From an uncultured Prochlorococcus sp. (GTDB lineage Bacteria; Cyanobacteriota; Cyanobacteriia; PCC-6307; Cyanobiaceae), in NCBI GenBank assembly GCA_902594875.1, contig CACJNU010000005.1:17761-81760 (forward strand): a DNA stretch of 64,000 bases, given 5' to 3'. The notes under the pieces were generated by a model that did not search any database, had not been told where the DNA came from, and was given only the letters and a program-made list of their open reading frames with translations. The translations under genes were made by a program, and so were the position numbers. The first letter of the stretch is position 1. Every line of letters starts with the position of its first letter. Shown here piece after piece: positions 36,275-45,587 of the stretch.

Positions 36275-37672
36275 GTGTGGCAAGAAATTAATTACAAAGA
36301 AGATTCTAATGATTTAATTCCTAACATTACTTATAAAATAAATCCTGCAAAAATTGAGAGTATCGAAGCTAATTCCATTGCTCAAGAAATAGGATTTGAA
36401 TCAGGTGATTCAATAATTAGTATTAATGGAAAAAAACCTAGAGATTTAATTGATTATCAGATTCTCATTAGTGAAGAAATTTTAGATATATCAGTTTTAG
36501 ATAAAAATCATCAAGTTCATAATATAAGTATTGAAAAAGATCAAGACCTTAATTTAGGTATTAATTTTAAAGATGCATTATTTGATTCAATCAAGCAATG
36601 TAATAATAGATGTCCATTTTGTTTTATAGATCAACAACCAAGCGGGAAAAGAACAAGCCTTTACGTCAAAGATGATGATTATAGATTAAGTTTTCTTTAT
36701 GGTTCTTATCTAACTCTTACTAATTTAAAAAAAGAAGACTGGAAAAGAATATCTACGCAAAAACTTTCCCCGCTTTTTATTTCGGTTCATGCGACTGATC
36801 CTGATACACGAAAAAAATTATTAAAAAATAAAAATGCAGGCGCAATTCTTGATCAAATTTCTTGGTTTGAAAAAAACTCTATTCAAATACATGCTCAAAT
36901 TGTTGTATGTCCAGATATAAATGACGGGGAGATTTTGGTAAAGTCAATTTTAGAACTTGCAAAATTTTACAAAAAAACTTCTCAAACAGTCCTTTCAGTT
37001 GCAATAGTTCCTGTAGGACTTACAAAATTTAGACCTGAAAATGATGGATTGAAATCAATTACCAAAGAATATGCAATAAAAACCATCAAGCAAGTAGAAC
37101 AAATTCAAGCTTCTTTACAAAAAAAAATTGGAACTCGTTTTTGCTGGCTTGCAGATGAGTGGTATTTGATTGCAGGTTTAGAATTACCTAGCTACCAAAC
37201 TTATGAAAATATGCCTCAAGAATCTAATGGGGTTGGGTCCATCAGAAACTTTCTAAAAAAATTAACTTATAAAACTAAAAATCTTCCTAAAAAAATAAAA
37301 AAACACAGGAAAGTTAGTTGGATAGTGGGCAAATTAGTCTATGAATCACTTATACCGACAGTTGATAAATTAAATAAAATTGATGGATTAACAATAAATT
37401 TATATGGTTTACCTAGTATTTATTGGGGGCAAGAACAAGTAGTGACTGGGCTTTTAACTGGAGAAGATTTAATCTCTGGACTGAGATATCAAGATCTTGG
37501 AGAGGGGATTTTTGTTCCATCCATAATGCTAAAACTCAATAGTGATTTATTCTTAGATGATAAAAAAATAAGTGAAGTTGAAGAACGCCTGAAAACTAAA
37601 ATTCACGTTCTTGATGATGCAGATGATATTATTAATAGTCTAATTGGAATATCTAGTAGTAAAAAATTCTAA
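36275..37672 (+). CDS. PDZ/radical-SAM protein of the TIGR03279 (DUF512) family
   Basis: A 465-residue protein starting with GTG. An N-terminal PDZ-like domain (about residues 20-90, with IAQEIGFESGDSIISINGK) is followed by a radical-SAM-like cysteine motif CNNRCPFCFID (about residue 111) and the DUF512 domain. The family is found across cyanobacteria and some Firmicutes without an established reaction. Sequence and length are typical. It precedes tolC by 3 bases. Confidence 0.85.
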   Translation: MWQEINYKEDSNDLIPNITYKINPAKIESIEANSIAQEIGFESGDSIISINGKKPRDLIDYQILISEEILDISVLDKNHQVHNISIEKDQDLNLGINFKDALFDSIKQCNNRCPFCFIDQQPSGKRTSLYVKDDDYRLSFLYGSYLTLTNLKKEDWKRISTQKLSPLFISVHATDPDTRKKLLKNKNAGAILDQISWFEKNSIQIHAQIVVCPDINDGEILVKSILELAKFYKKTSQTVLSVAIVPVGLTKFRPENDGLKSITKEYAIKTIKQVEQIQASLQKKIGTRFCWLADEWYLIAGLELPSYQTYENMPQESNGVGSIRNFLKKLTYKTKNLPKKIKKHRKVSWIVGKLVYESLIPTVDKLNKIDGLTINLYGLPSIYWGQEQVVTGLLTGEDLISGLRYQDLGEGIFVPSIMLKLNSDLFLDDKKISEVEERLKTKIHVLDDADDIINSLIGISSSKKF

Positions 37673-37675
37673 ATT

Positions 37676-39109
37676 ATGCTTAGAAAGATAGTAAATTCAA
37701 CTTTATTTTTACCACTTGGCTTTTTAGTTACTTTTCAGCAATCCTCACTTAGCGAAAACAAAAATTTTATTGATGAAGTTATAGAAGAAAATGAAGGTAA
37801 AATATTCATAGATCATAAGGAAATAAAAAATATTATTCTAAATAATAACGATGAACTTAAATCTTTAAAAGAATTAATAGAAGCTGCTAGTTTTAATCTT
37901 TCAAGTAAAATTGCCAAAAGGTATCCTTCAATAAACTTACAAGCAAATGGATTACCTAAATATGTAGCTGGTCGAAATTATAGTAATAATTCAAGTACTA
38001 CAAAAACTTCCCAACTTTCTGCTAACCCCTCACTTAATATCAGATGGGATTTAATTGATCCGCTTAGAGGTCCAGAAATTAAAATAGCAAGAGAAAACTT
38101 AAAAGTTGCAAACAATAATTATGAAATCAAAAGAAAAGACTTAATTCAAGAAGCGAGTACAAGATTTCATAAATACCAGAAGTCATCTCAAGATATTATA
38201 AATAAGAAATTTGCTCTTGATTTATCAATTACAAGTCTTAAAAATGCACAAGCCAAACTAGACGCTGGTATCGGAACAAAATTTGAAGTACTTGAAGCAG
38301 ATGCTCAACTATCAAGAGACAAGCAATCACTTAATGAAAAAAAAATTGAGCATCAAATTAACAAAATATCACTGAAAGAAATAATGAATCTTAAAGGGGA
38401 TTTTGAAATTAAAAAAGGGCAAAAATTATCGGGTTATTGGAATTACAAATTAAATAAAAATATAAATAATGGCCTTGAAAATAATCTTTCCTTAAAAAAC
38501 ATTTCTCTTCAGAAATCGATCAAAGATAATGAGGCAATTAGTTTCATGAACTTAAATAAACCAAATATATATATCAGTAACTCATTATCCGGTACATTCA
38601 CCAAAGGTGACTCTTTGGCCCTTGAAATAGACCCTAGCGAATACGGATCTTCTTTTAGTAATACAATAAGTTTGAACTTTTCATGGAATATTTTTAATGG
38701 TGGACAAAACAAGAATTCATACAAATCACGTAAAGCTCAAGCAAGGGGGGAAGAATATTCTTATAACAATCTTAGTAATATTTTGAAAACAAACATTACT
38801 AAGGCTTACCTAAATTTAAAACTAAATGAAGAAAAAATATTATCCACTTCAAAAGAAATATCATCTACACAAGAGTCTTTGAGGCTATCAAGATTAAGAT
38901 ACGATGTTGGAATATCAACTTTAAAGGACGTACTAGTAAGACAAAAAGAATTAAGTGATGCAAAATCAAAGAAAATTAATGCCATTTATAATTACAATTT
39001 AAATTTAGATGAATTAGAAAGATTAACTTTTCTGGAAATAAATAATAACTGTTTAGATAACGATAATACGATTAACCAAAATGAATCTATCTGCAATATT
39101 CCAATATGA
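37676..39109 (+). CDS. TolC-type outer-membrane efflux protein
   Basis: A 477-residue outer-membrane channel protein. It has an N-terminal signal-like segment (STLFLPLGFLVTF), then two repeats of the TolC fold: long helices rich in Gln, Lys and Asn (for example the LDAGIGTKFEVLEADAQL and LRYDVGISTLKDVLVRQKEL hairpins) and beta segments such as LNFSWNIFNGGQNKN. It would join an inner-membrane pump for export. Its stop overlaps the next gene's ATG (ATGA). Confidence 0.88.
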   Translation: MLRKIVNSTLFLPLGFLVTFQQSSLSENKNFIDEVIEENEGKIFIDHKEIKNIILNNNDELKSLKELIEAASFNLSSKIAKRYPSINLQANGLPKYVAGRNYSNNSSTTKTSQLSANPSLNIRWDLIDPLRGPEIKIARENLKVANNNYEIKRKDLIQEASTRFHKYQKSSQDIINKKFALDLSITSLKNAQAKLDAGIGTKFEVLEADAQLSRDKQSLNEKKIEHQINKISLKEIMNLKGDFEIKKGQKLSGYWNYKLNKNINNGLENNLSLKNISLQKSIKDNEAISFMNLNKPNIYISNSLSGTFTKGDSLALEIDPSEYGSSFSNTISLNFSWNIFNGGQNKNSYKSRKAQARGEEYSYNNLSNILKTNITKAYLNLKLNEEKILSTSKEISSTQESLRLSRLRYDVGISTLKDVLVRQKELSDAKSKKINAIYNYNLNLDELERLTFLEINNNCLDNDNTINQNESICNIPI

Positions 39110-39906
39110 ATCCACCAAATTTAAGTAATAAGCAACTAAGTGAATTAGATTCTTTGTTTGAATTAGTTAGTCATCGACAAAAAAAAGATTTTGGAAATAT
39201 TAGCGCCAGTAATAAAGCAGACGGATCATTATTAACAAGTTGTGATTTATGGAGTGATAAAACAATCGTAGATGGCTTATCATCAATTGCTCCAGGTGAG
39301 GGCGTCCTTAGTGAAGAAGGGCAAAAGTTCATTCCCAACTCAAAAGCTTATTGGGTGGTCGATCCACTCGATGGGACAACAAATTTTGCTGCGGGTATTC
39401 CCTACTGGTCTATATCAGTGGCAAGGTTTGTTGATGGCAAACCCCAATCTTCTTTTTTAATAATTCCTACATTGAAAAAAAAGTTTGTATCCATTAAAGG
39501 TAAAGGGGTTTGGTTAAATAACAAGAAAATAGACCCTAGACAAAATAATCGTCAAAGTGAATGCATTTCTTTGTGTAGTAGATCTATAAAAATTTTGCAA
39601 AAAAAACCAAACTCATTATTTCCTGGCAAAATCAGACTCTTAGGTGTATCGAGTTTAAATCTCACGAGTGTAGCGATGGGGCAAACTTTTGGAGCAATAG
39701 AATCAACCCCCAAGATATGGGATATTGCAGCAGCCTGGCTGCTATTAGAAGAACTCAATTGTTCTATAGAATGGTTAGATAAAGATCCTTTAAATTTAGT
39801 TTCGGGAGAAAACTTGAGCGATGTTAATTTTCCATTAATTGCTTGTAGATCTATCGAAAAAATTGAAATTTTAAAGCCATGGGGCAATCTATTATTGGAA
39901 AAATAG
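39106..39906 (+). CDS. Inositol-monophosphatase family protein
   Basis: A Mg2+-dependent phosphatase of 266 residues. Metal-binding motifs are LSEEG (about residue 66), DPLDGTTNF (about residue 85) and WDIAAAWLL (about residue 205). The substrate could be inositol phosphate, histidinol phosphate or a similar small phosphate; the family cannot be separated from sequence alone. It is translationally coupled to the TolC gene by a 4-base overlap. Confidence 0.88.
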   Translation: MNPPNLSNKQLSELDSLFELVSHRQKKDFGNISASNKADGSLLTSCDLWSDKTIVDGLSSIAPGEGVLSEEGQKFIPNSKAYWVVDPLDGTTNFAAGIPYWSISVARFVDGKPQSSFLIIPTLKKKFVSIKGKGVWLNNKKIDPRQNNRQSECISLCSRSIKILQKKPNSLFPGKIRLLGVSSLNLTSVAMGQTFGAIESTPKIWDIAAAWLLLEELNCSIEWLDKDPLNLVSGENLSDVNFPLIACRSIEKIEILKPWGNLLLEK

Positions 39907-39993
39907 TTGCATCATAAAAAAAAAATGGCTTGAAAAATTTCTTAATCAGATACAATAAAAAATAAATAAAGTAAATATTTGAAGAAAATTAAT

Positions 39994-40902
39994 ATGCAGC
40001 GAAGTTCAACATGGATACTGAAAAGTTTATGGGGAGCTTGTGAGCGATGGAGCAAATCTGATTGTGTTGATTTAAGCGCTGCATTTGCATACTACACACT
40101 TCAATCATTTTTTCCTATTCTTCTAATTTCTCTTTCTATAGCTTCATGGTTCTTAGGAAAACAAGAGGGGTTAGATCAACAAATAATTTCTATTGCTGCG
40201 CAACTTTTACCTCCTTCAGTAGTTGATTTAGTAGAAACTACATTATTTAATTTGATAGATCAAGGTTTTGGGGCAGGTATTCTAGGTGCTATGTTTTTGC
40301 TTTTTACAGCAGGCAATGCATATCTATCTCTTCAAAGAGGTTCAGATAGGCTTTGGGAAGACGAAATTCCTTCTAAGAAAGTAAATGCTGCGTGGAGAGT
40401 ACAAGCTTCTAAGTTTCTCAGAAATAGAGTTGAAGCCTTTTTAATAGTATTCATTATTGGTTTTTTAATGGTATTAGATCAGATTAGTGCAAATCTTAGA
40501 ATGATCCCAAGTAATGTTTTAGAAAATCTTTCAAAATCTAATAATCTTTTTTCTGATTTATTATTAAAGTTGCCGCTGTTACAAGTTGGTCAGTTTGCAA
40601 TACCACTAATGGGATTTTCTTTAATGGCTCTTTTATTACAAGCTCTATTACCTAGTAGAAAAGTTCCTTTAAAACCTCTTTTACCTGGATCTTTTCTTAT
40701 TGGAATTGGTCTAACCACTTTAAACCTAGCAGTAAGTAAAAGTATTTTGTCACTTGGAGCAAGATTTCAAGCATATGGTTTTATTGGAGGTTTTCTTGTA
40801 CTTACTTTGTGGGTATGGCTATTAGGAGTGATTTTATATTTTGGACAGTGCTGGAGCGTAGTTATTGCTAATATGACTTTAGTTAATAAAAAAAGATATT
40901 AG
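39994..40902 (+). CDS. YihY/UPF0761 membrane protein
   Basis: A 302-residue protein with about six membrane helices. Family features include the SAAFAYYTLQSFFPILL motif near the start, the GNAYLSLQRGSDRLWE segment and the LWVWLLGVILYFGQCWS end. Older annotations call it ribonuclease BN, which is not supported for this family. I use the ATG at 39994; a TTG at 39979 in frame would add five residues. Confidence 0.87.
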   Translation: MQRSSTWILKSLWGACERWSKSDCVDLSAAFAYYTLQSFFPILLISLSIASWFLGKQEGLDQQIISIAAQLLPPSVVDLVETTLFNLIDQGFGAGILGAMFLLFTAGNAYLSLQRGSDRLWEDEIPSKKVNAAWRVQASKFLRNRVEAFLIVFIIGFLMVLDQISANLRMIPSNVLENLSKSNNLFSDLLLKLPLLQVGQFAIPLMGFSLMALLLQALLPSRKVPLKPLLPGSFLIGIGLTTLNLAVSKSILSLGARFQAYGFIGGFLVLTLWVWLLGVILYFGQCWSVVIANMTLVNKKRY

Positions 40903-40919
40903 ATATAAATAAAATTAAG

Positions 40920-41261
40920 ATGTATTATTTTCTTAAGACTAATAAGAATTTTTTCATATATTCATTATTGATACTTATTGTTATTCCAGTTTTTGGATTA
41001 AACTTTCTCATAAGCTTTCTTGGTAATATCCTACTCTTATTATTTTTAATTACTCTACTTTTAATAATTTTAGTATTTATGGGTTTTAACTATTACAAAT
41101 CAAAAATTAATACATGTAAAAGTTGTGGATCAATATCATTAGGATTAAGTGAAACCTGCATGAATTGTGGAGCAAATCTAGAAAGTATCAAAAATAATAA
41201 TCAACTTAATAAAAAGCCTAGTGAAAGTACCATTGAAGTGAAAGCAGAAGAAGTAAATTAA
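40920..41261 (+). CDS. Membrane protein with C-terminal zinc ribbon
   Basis: A 113-residue protein: two hydrophobic segments (about residues 11-30 and 34-58), then a zinc ribbon CKSCG...CMNCG (about residues 64-85) and an acidic/lysine tail. The ribbon suggests structural zinc or contact with a protein or nucleic acid on the cytoplasmic side. No family name is recognised. It ends 4 bases before the convergent hli gene. Confidence 0.75.
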   Translation: MYYFLKTNKNFFIYSLLILIVIPVFGLNFLISFLGNILLLLFLITLLLIILVFMGFNYYKSKINTCKSCGSISLGLSETCMNCGANLESIKNNNQLNKKPSESTIEVKAEEVN

Positions 41262-41265
41262 AATA

Positions 41266-41412
41266 CTAACCTATTCCAATTTGTCGAAGAATACTTTGTC
41301 CAGTTATTAATTCAGTTCCAAGACCAATCAAAATACCCATCATTGCCATACGGCCATTCCAGGTTTCAGCAAAGTTTACAAAGCCAAATCTTGGTTGATT
41401 GTCATTATTCAT
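41266..41412 (-). CDS. hli: High-light-inducible protein (Hli/Scp), 48 aa
   Basis: The single-helix LHC-like motif is clear: GFVNFAETWNGRMAMMGILIGLGTE carries the conserved E-x-x-N-G-R-x-A-M-x-G pattern that binds chlorophyll and carotenoid. A short polar N-terminus (NNDNQPRFGF) and a C-terminal GQSILRQIGIG complete the 48 residues. Such proteins protect photosystems in high light, and in cyanobacteria several are controlled by RpaB (gene at 7099). It is too short for many gene finders, yet the motif is complete. Confidence 0.93.
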   Translation of the reverse strand: MNNDNQPRFGFVNFAETWNGRMAMMGILIGLGTELITGQSILRQIGIG

Positions 41413-41480
41413 AATTAACTAATTTACACATCAAATATTTTAACGTTTTAAGGAAGAATTTATGATAAATAATAAATTAT

Positions 41481-41864
41481 TTATTTAACATGTCTTGCAC
41501 CATCAACAGGACGATACACATCTCCAGTTAATTCCTCATAGACAATAGCTGGCAATCCTGTATCAAACATTGTTTGCAATGCCTCTTTTAACATAGGATT
41601 CCAACCGCCAGTACTAACTTTTCCATGTCTTACAGTCCAGTCCCAAGTCCCGTGAAGATCTCTGGGTAATCTACCTTCTCTATCTCTTCGAGCGACTAAG
41701 TCTAAAGATTCAATTAAACCAACAATAACTGGATTTTTACCGTAAGAAGGAGTAAGGCTTAGTTCAAGTCTAACTGGATCTTCTTTTACCATCTTTAAAC
41801 GAAATCTTGGTGGCAACTTAAGGGATCTGATTACCGCTGAGACAATTTTTGTTCTTAATTCCAA
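41481..41864 (-). CDS. Conserved-looking hypothetical protein (127 aa)
   Basis: A soluble, basic protein with no cysteines, signal peptide or membrane segments. Stretches such as LPPRFRLKMVKEDPVRLELSL and LPRDLHGTWDWTVRHGKVSTGGWNPML look well constrained. Codon and residue composition (more Arg, Gly and Trp than its neighbours) suggests a long-conserved protein. I do not recognise the family. It lies 23 bases downstream of the DUF2973 gene on the same strand. Confidence 0.8.
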   Translation of the reverse strand: MELRTKIVSAVIRSLKLPPRFRLKMVKEDPVRLELSLTPSYGKNPVIVGLIESLDLVARRDREGRLPRDLHGTWDWTVRHGKVSTGGWNPMLKEALQTMFDTGLPAIVYEELTGDVYRPVDGARHVK

Positions 41865-41887
41865 TTTTTTTCCTAAATGTAATTTGA

Positions 41888-42151
41888 TTAATCAGTTGTC
41901 GAACCTTTTTCTTCTAATGTAGGATCATTGTCATTTGAAAATCTAACTGTTAAGAGTTCCTCTTCTGTTATATTTCCTGATTTATCTAAAAGTTCTGGGT
42001 GGATTGTGTACTTTTTTTGTTTAAAACTGGAAGTACTGAAACGTTTATTTTTATTATCAGATATACCCCAACCATTAGACATTACTTTAAATGCTTTCCA
42101 AACTAAATAAGTTAAGGCCGCAGAATATATGATTGGAAATAGAATAGACAT
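41888..42151 (-). CDS. DUF2973-like small membrane protein
   Basis: An 87-residue protein with an N-terminal membrane helix (FPIIYSAALTYLVWKAF) and a cytoplasmic tail containing YTIHPELLDKSGNITEEELLTVRF. This tail is the conserved portion of a cyanobacterial family that I recall as DUF2973; no function is established. It precedes the 127-aa hypothetical gene, possibly in one transcript. Confidence 0.75.
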   Translation of the reverse strand: MSILFPIIYSAALTYLVWKAFKVMSNGWGISDNKNKRFSTSSFKQKKYTIHPELLDKSGNITEEELLTVRFSNDNDPTLEEKGSTTD

Positions 42152-42286
42152 CGAACTTATAAATTAAGTTGTTATATGTTTAATATAATAGCCCGAAAAA
42201 AAGAAATTTAGCTATTTTCACTTATTAAATTATTCTCTAGATTCAAATTATTTGGATAGTGGTTATATTTAAATTACACTTATACT

Positions 42287-43444
42287 ATGTTTACATCTTT
42301 CGAGGAACATAAAAAATCAAAATTGAAAAGATACATTCAAAAGCTGTTAATAATCTCATCATTTATTACAGTGGGCTTTACTTGTAATGCAAAAGTCATA
42401 TCCCAACCATTAATTAAACCAAAAATTAATGAAGTTGATTTATATTCAAACAAATCTTTTATAACTAAAGCTGTAGAAAGAACCGGTGCAGCTGTAGTGA
42501 CAATTGATACTCAAAGATATATTAAAAAAAGAAAATTTCCTAGAAATTCTCAACCATTGCTAGACCCATATTTTGAAAGATTTTTTGGATTAGATTTACC
42601 TGATGACAATCGACCAAGAATAGAGCAAAGCCAAGGCAGTGGATTTATATTTGCTGATGGACTGATAATGACCAATGCTCATGTTGTGAATGAATCAGAT
42701 AAGGTGATTGTAGGTTTAACCAATGGCAAAAAAGTAGAGGCAAAACTTATAGGACAAGACTTTTTTACTGATTTAGCTGTGCTAAAAATTGAAGGGAAAG
42801 GACCTTGGCCAAAAGCAAAATTAGGCAATTCGGCAAAGATTAAAGTCGGTGATTGGGCAATAGCAGTTGGAAATCCATTCGGATTGGAAAACACAGTTAC
42901 CCTTGGAATTATTAGTAATTTAAATAGAAACGTCACTCAATTAGGAATATATGATAAAAAACTTGAATTGATTCAAACAGACGCTGCTATTAATCCTGGC
43001 AATTCTGGAGGTCCACTATTGAATAGCGAAGGAGAAGTAATTGGAATTAATACCTTGATAAGATCTGGCCCAGGAGCTGGTTTGAGTTTTGCAATCCCAA
43101 TTAATAAAGCTAAGGAAATTGCCTATCAACTTATAAAAAATGGAAAAGTGATACATCCTATGATTGGGATTAGCTTAATAGAAGAAAGTAATTCTAAGAG
43201 AAAAAATAATTTCGTTAAAGTTGGATATGTAGTACCTAATAGTCCAGCTGAAAAGAGTGGAATAATGATAGAAGATATTATATTAAAAGTCGGTAATAAA
43301 GATATTGAAACAGCGTCTGACGTCATAGATCAAATAAGTAAAAATGGTATTAATAAAAAAATAGATATTTTATTAAAGCGTAGAAATAAATTGATTAAAT
43401 TAAAAGTAATACCAACTGATATAACTAATCTAGAAAATAACTAA
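42287..43444 (+). CDS. HtrA/Deg-type serine protease
   Basis: An exported protease of the DegQ/HhoA/HhoB/HtrA group, 385 residues. Catalytic triad: H132 (TNAHVV), D162 (TDLAVLKI) and S240 (GNSGGP). One C-terminal PDZ domain (about residues 285-375, including VVPNSPAEKSGI). The signal peptide (KRYIQKLLIISSFITVGF) begins only at about residue 14. A TATACT box directly abuts the ATG at 42287, so a TTG at 42323 giving MKRYIQKLL may be the real start. The group cannot be split into HhoA, HhoB or HtrA here. Confidence 0.92.
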   Translation: MFTSFEEHKKSKLKRYIQKLLIISSFITVGFTCNAKVISQPLIKPKINEVDLYSNKSFITKAVERTGAAVVTIDTQRYIKKRKFPRNSQPLLDPYFERFFGLDLPDDNRPRIEQSQGSGFIFADGLIMTNAHVVNESDKVIVGLTNGKKVEAKLIGQDFFTDLAVLKIEGKGPWPKAKLGNSAKIKVGDWAIAVGNPFGLENTVTLGIISNLNRNVTQLGIYDKKLELIQTDAAINPGNSGGPLLNSEGEVIGINTLIRSGPGAGLSFAIPINKAKEIAYQLIKNGKVIHPMIGISLIEESNSKRKNNFVKVGYVVPNSPAEKSGIMIEDIILKVGNKDIETASDVIDQISKNGINKKIDILLKRRNKLIKLKVIPTDITNLENN

Positions 43445-43449
43445 AAGAT

Positions 43450-43593
43450 TTAATTATCATTCTGTTTAAGTATTTCCACACACCTAGAAATACATCTACC
43501 ATCCCTTATATCACAGGTAGTAATGCATTCAAAATAACTTTCAATAGGATCAGAAATTCGAAAATTTTTTTCTTGAAAATCGTAATTTTTCAT
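43450..43593 (-). CDS. Twin-CX3C miniprotein (47 aa), unknown function
   Basis: A 47-residue frame with C23-x3-C27 and C34-x3-C38 (CITTC...CISRC), separated by six residues containing an Asp-Gly turn. This predicts a short helical hairpin that could be closed by two disulfides or a metal ion. A polar N-terminus (22 residues) has no signal sequence. The frame is too short for most gene finders. The regular cysteine spacing is the main argument that it is real. It lies between htrA (convergent) and ABC-F. Confidence 0.65.
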   Translation of the reverse strand: MKNYDFQEKNFRISDPIESYFECITTCDIRDGRCISRCVEILKQNDN

Positions 43594-43703
43594 TTAAATT
43601 ATTAAAACTTATTTTTGTATTTTAAGATTAATCAAGAAAGGTGAAGTATGTAAAGATAAATGAGTGATCTTACTTAGCCAAATGTAAATTTTATTAAAAG
43701 TAG

Positions 43704-45332
43704 TCAAATCTTTTTATGGCTTTGAGTTTTTTCTAAAAAATATTCGTAATTACCATCGTATGAAAATAACTTTGAATCTTTAATTTCGACAATTCTATTT
43801 GCAATCTTTGAAATAAAATACCTATCATGAGAAATAATTAATAATGAACCTTTATAATTTTTAATTGCTAATTCTAAGTTTTCCTTAGATTGCAGATCTA
43901 AATGATTAGTTGGCTCATCCAAAAGAAGAAAATTACTAGGATTAATAATCATGAGCGCCAATGCTAATCTTGCTTTTTCTCCCCCACTGAGTTGTTTAAT
44001 ATATTTAAAAACAGTTTCATTTTGAAAGCCAAACCCCCCTAAAAATGTTCTAACTTTTTTTTGGGACCACTCTGGAGACTTATTAAATATTAAATCAATA
44101 ACCCTTTCGTCAAGTGAAAGTGCTTCAGCCTGATTCTGTTCATAATAGCTAGTAATTATATTATGTTTACCAAGATTAATTTCTCCAATTTCAGGAGATA
44201 TTTTTTTCATAATAATTTTAAGCAATGTAGATTTGCCGCAGCCATTAGGTCCCAAAATTGCTATTTTCTCACCAGAAGAAATCTTTAAATTAATATCTAA
44301 AAAAAGAATTTTATCCTCGAAACTATGAGATAAATTTTTGATATTTAGAACTAATTTTCCTGAGCGAGGGCACTCTGGAAAATTAAAAACAGGACTTTTT
44401 GATTTTGCTATAGGAGCCTCAATTTTAGAAATCTTTTTTAATTGTTTTTCTCTACTCTTTGCTTGAGAACTTCTAGTTGCACTAGCTCTAAATCTATCTA
44501 TATACCTCTTCTGTAACTCAATTTCTTTTTGTTGTAATTGATATGCCTTATTTTGTGATTCTTCATTCAAAGATTTCTGTTCGACAAAAAAAGAATAGTT
44601 CCCATTGTATGTTTCAGATGTTCCTCTATCTACAAAAATTATTTTTTTACATAATTTATCTAAAAAATATCTATCATGGCTGATTATTATGACTGCAATT
44701 TTAAGCGATGATAGATATTCTTCCAACCAAAAAATAGTTTCTAAATCTAAATGATTGGTTGGTTCATCCAGTAAAAGTAAATCAGGTTTTTGTAAGATTA
44801 TTTTTCCAAGTGCAACTTTCATCTGCCAACCACCTGAAAAATTGCCAACTAATTTATCAGCATCTTCTATAGAAAAGCCTAATTTTGGTAATATCTTTTC
44901 TACATCAGATTGCATTTTATAACCACCTAATGCTTCAAATTTTGCTTGATATTTTGCAAGTTGATTTACAAATATTTCAAGTTCATCGGAATTTCTTTTT
45001 ATATCCAACAATTTCATTTTATTCTCAATTTCTAAAAGTTTAATAGCAACAATTTGTATATCTTTAAAAGAACTTTCTAATTCTTGTCTCACTGAAAAAT
45101 TCAAATTACAATCAAACTCTTGCTTTAAATGGGCAATTTTGGGATTTCCCTCTTTGATGATCGTTCCACTTGTTTGCTCTTCCTCTCCAATTAAAATCTT
45201 AAATTGGGTTGATTTACCTGCACCATTAGAACCAACTAAACCAACTTTTTCTCCTTTCTTAATCTCCCAACTGATATTTTTTAAAACAACATCTGTAGAA
45301 TAAATTTTGCTTACACCTTCAAATCTAATCAC
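43704..45332 (-). CDS. ABC-F family ATPase
   Basis: Two ABC domains in tandem without membrane helices (542 aa), as in translation-factor-like ABC-F proteins that act on the ribosome. Domain 1: GSNGAGKST (about residue 36), NFSGGWQMKVALG and LLLLDEPTNHLD. Domain 2: GPNGCGKST (about residue 360), LSGGEKARLAL and LLLDEPTNHLD. A charged linker (about residues 250-310) lies between. The exact subgroup (Uup, EttA or other) is not assigned. Confidence 0.92.
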   Translation of the reverse strand: MIRFEGVSKIYSTDVVLKNISWEIKKGEKVGLVGSNGAGKSTQFKILIGEEEQTSGTIIKEGNPKIAHLKQEFDCNLNFSVRQELESSFKDIQIVAIKLLEIENKMKLLDIKRNSDELEIFVNQLAKYQAKFEALGGYKMQSDVEKILPKLGFSIEDADKLVGNFSGGWQMKVALGKIILQKPDLLLLDEPTNHLDLETIFWLEEYLSSLKIAVIIISHDRYFLDKLCKKIIFVDRGTSETYNGNYSFFVEQKSLNEESQNKAYQLQQKEIELQKRYIDRFRASATRSSQAKSREKQLKKISKIEAPIAKSKSPVFNFPECPRSGKLVLNIKNLSHSFEDKILFLDINLKISSGEKIAILGPNGCGKSTLLKIIMKKISPEIGEINLGKHNIITSYYEQNQAEALSLDERVIDLIFNKSPEWSQKKVRTFLGGFGFQNETVFKYIKQLSGGEKARLALALMIINPSNFLLLDEPTNHLDLQSKENLELAIKNYKGSLLIISHDRYFISKIANRIVEIKDSKLFSYDGNYEYFLEKTQSHKKI

Positions 45333-45404
45333 TGTTTTAAAAATAGAATTAACAAAATCTTTGGCTTATTTACTAAAAAATATTTTGTGGAATAAAATTA
45401 AATC

Positions 45405-45587
45405 ATGAAAAGAATAGAACAAATTGTAGTGATTTTCATAGCTGCAGCTCTTGCAATTCCAAGTTATTGGTTTTTTTGGACTTTGGCTGGTGGAGGCGGC
45501 TATAACAAAAGAATAAAACCTACTCCTAATCCTAATCCAAATAATAATTATTCGAAACCTTTTCCTAAAGGCCTCCTCGAGCCTTAA
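45405..45587 (+). CDS. Small single-helix protein with Pro/Asn tail
   Basis: A 60-residue protein: a membrane helix (VVIFIAAALAIPSYWFFW, about residues 8-26), then a glycine patch and a low-complexity tail of repeated Pro-Asn (PTPNPNPNNNY). It could be a thylakoid or plasma-membrane mini-subunit. No family is recognised. Its last 23 bases overlap the convergent Nif11-like gene. Confidence 0.6.
   Translation: MKRIEQIVVIFIAAALAIPSYWFFWTLAGGGGYNKRIKPTPNPNPNNNYSKPFPKGLLEP

Noticed and set aside
39994..40902. YihY-type protein as ribonuclease BN
   Set aside because: True RNase BN/Z is a metallo-beta-lactamase; this is a polytopic membrane protein without such motifs.
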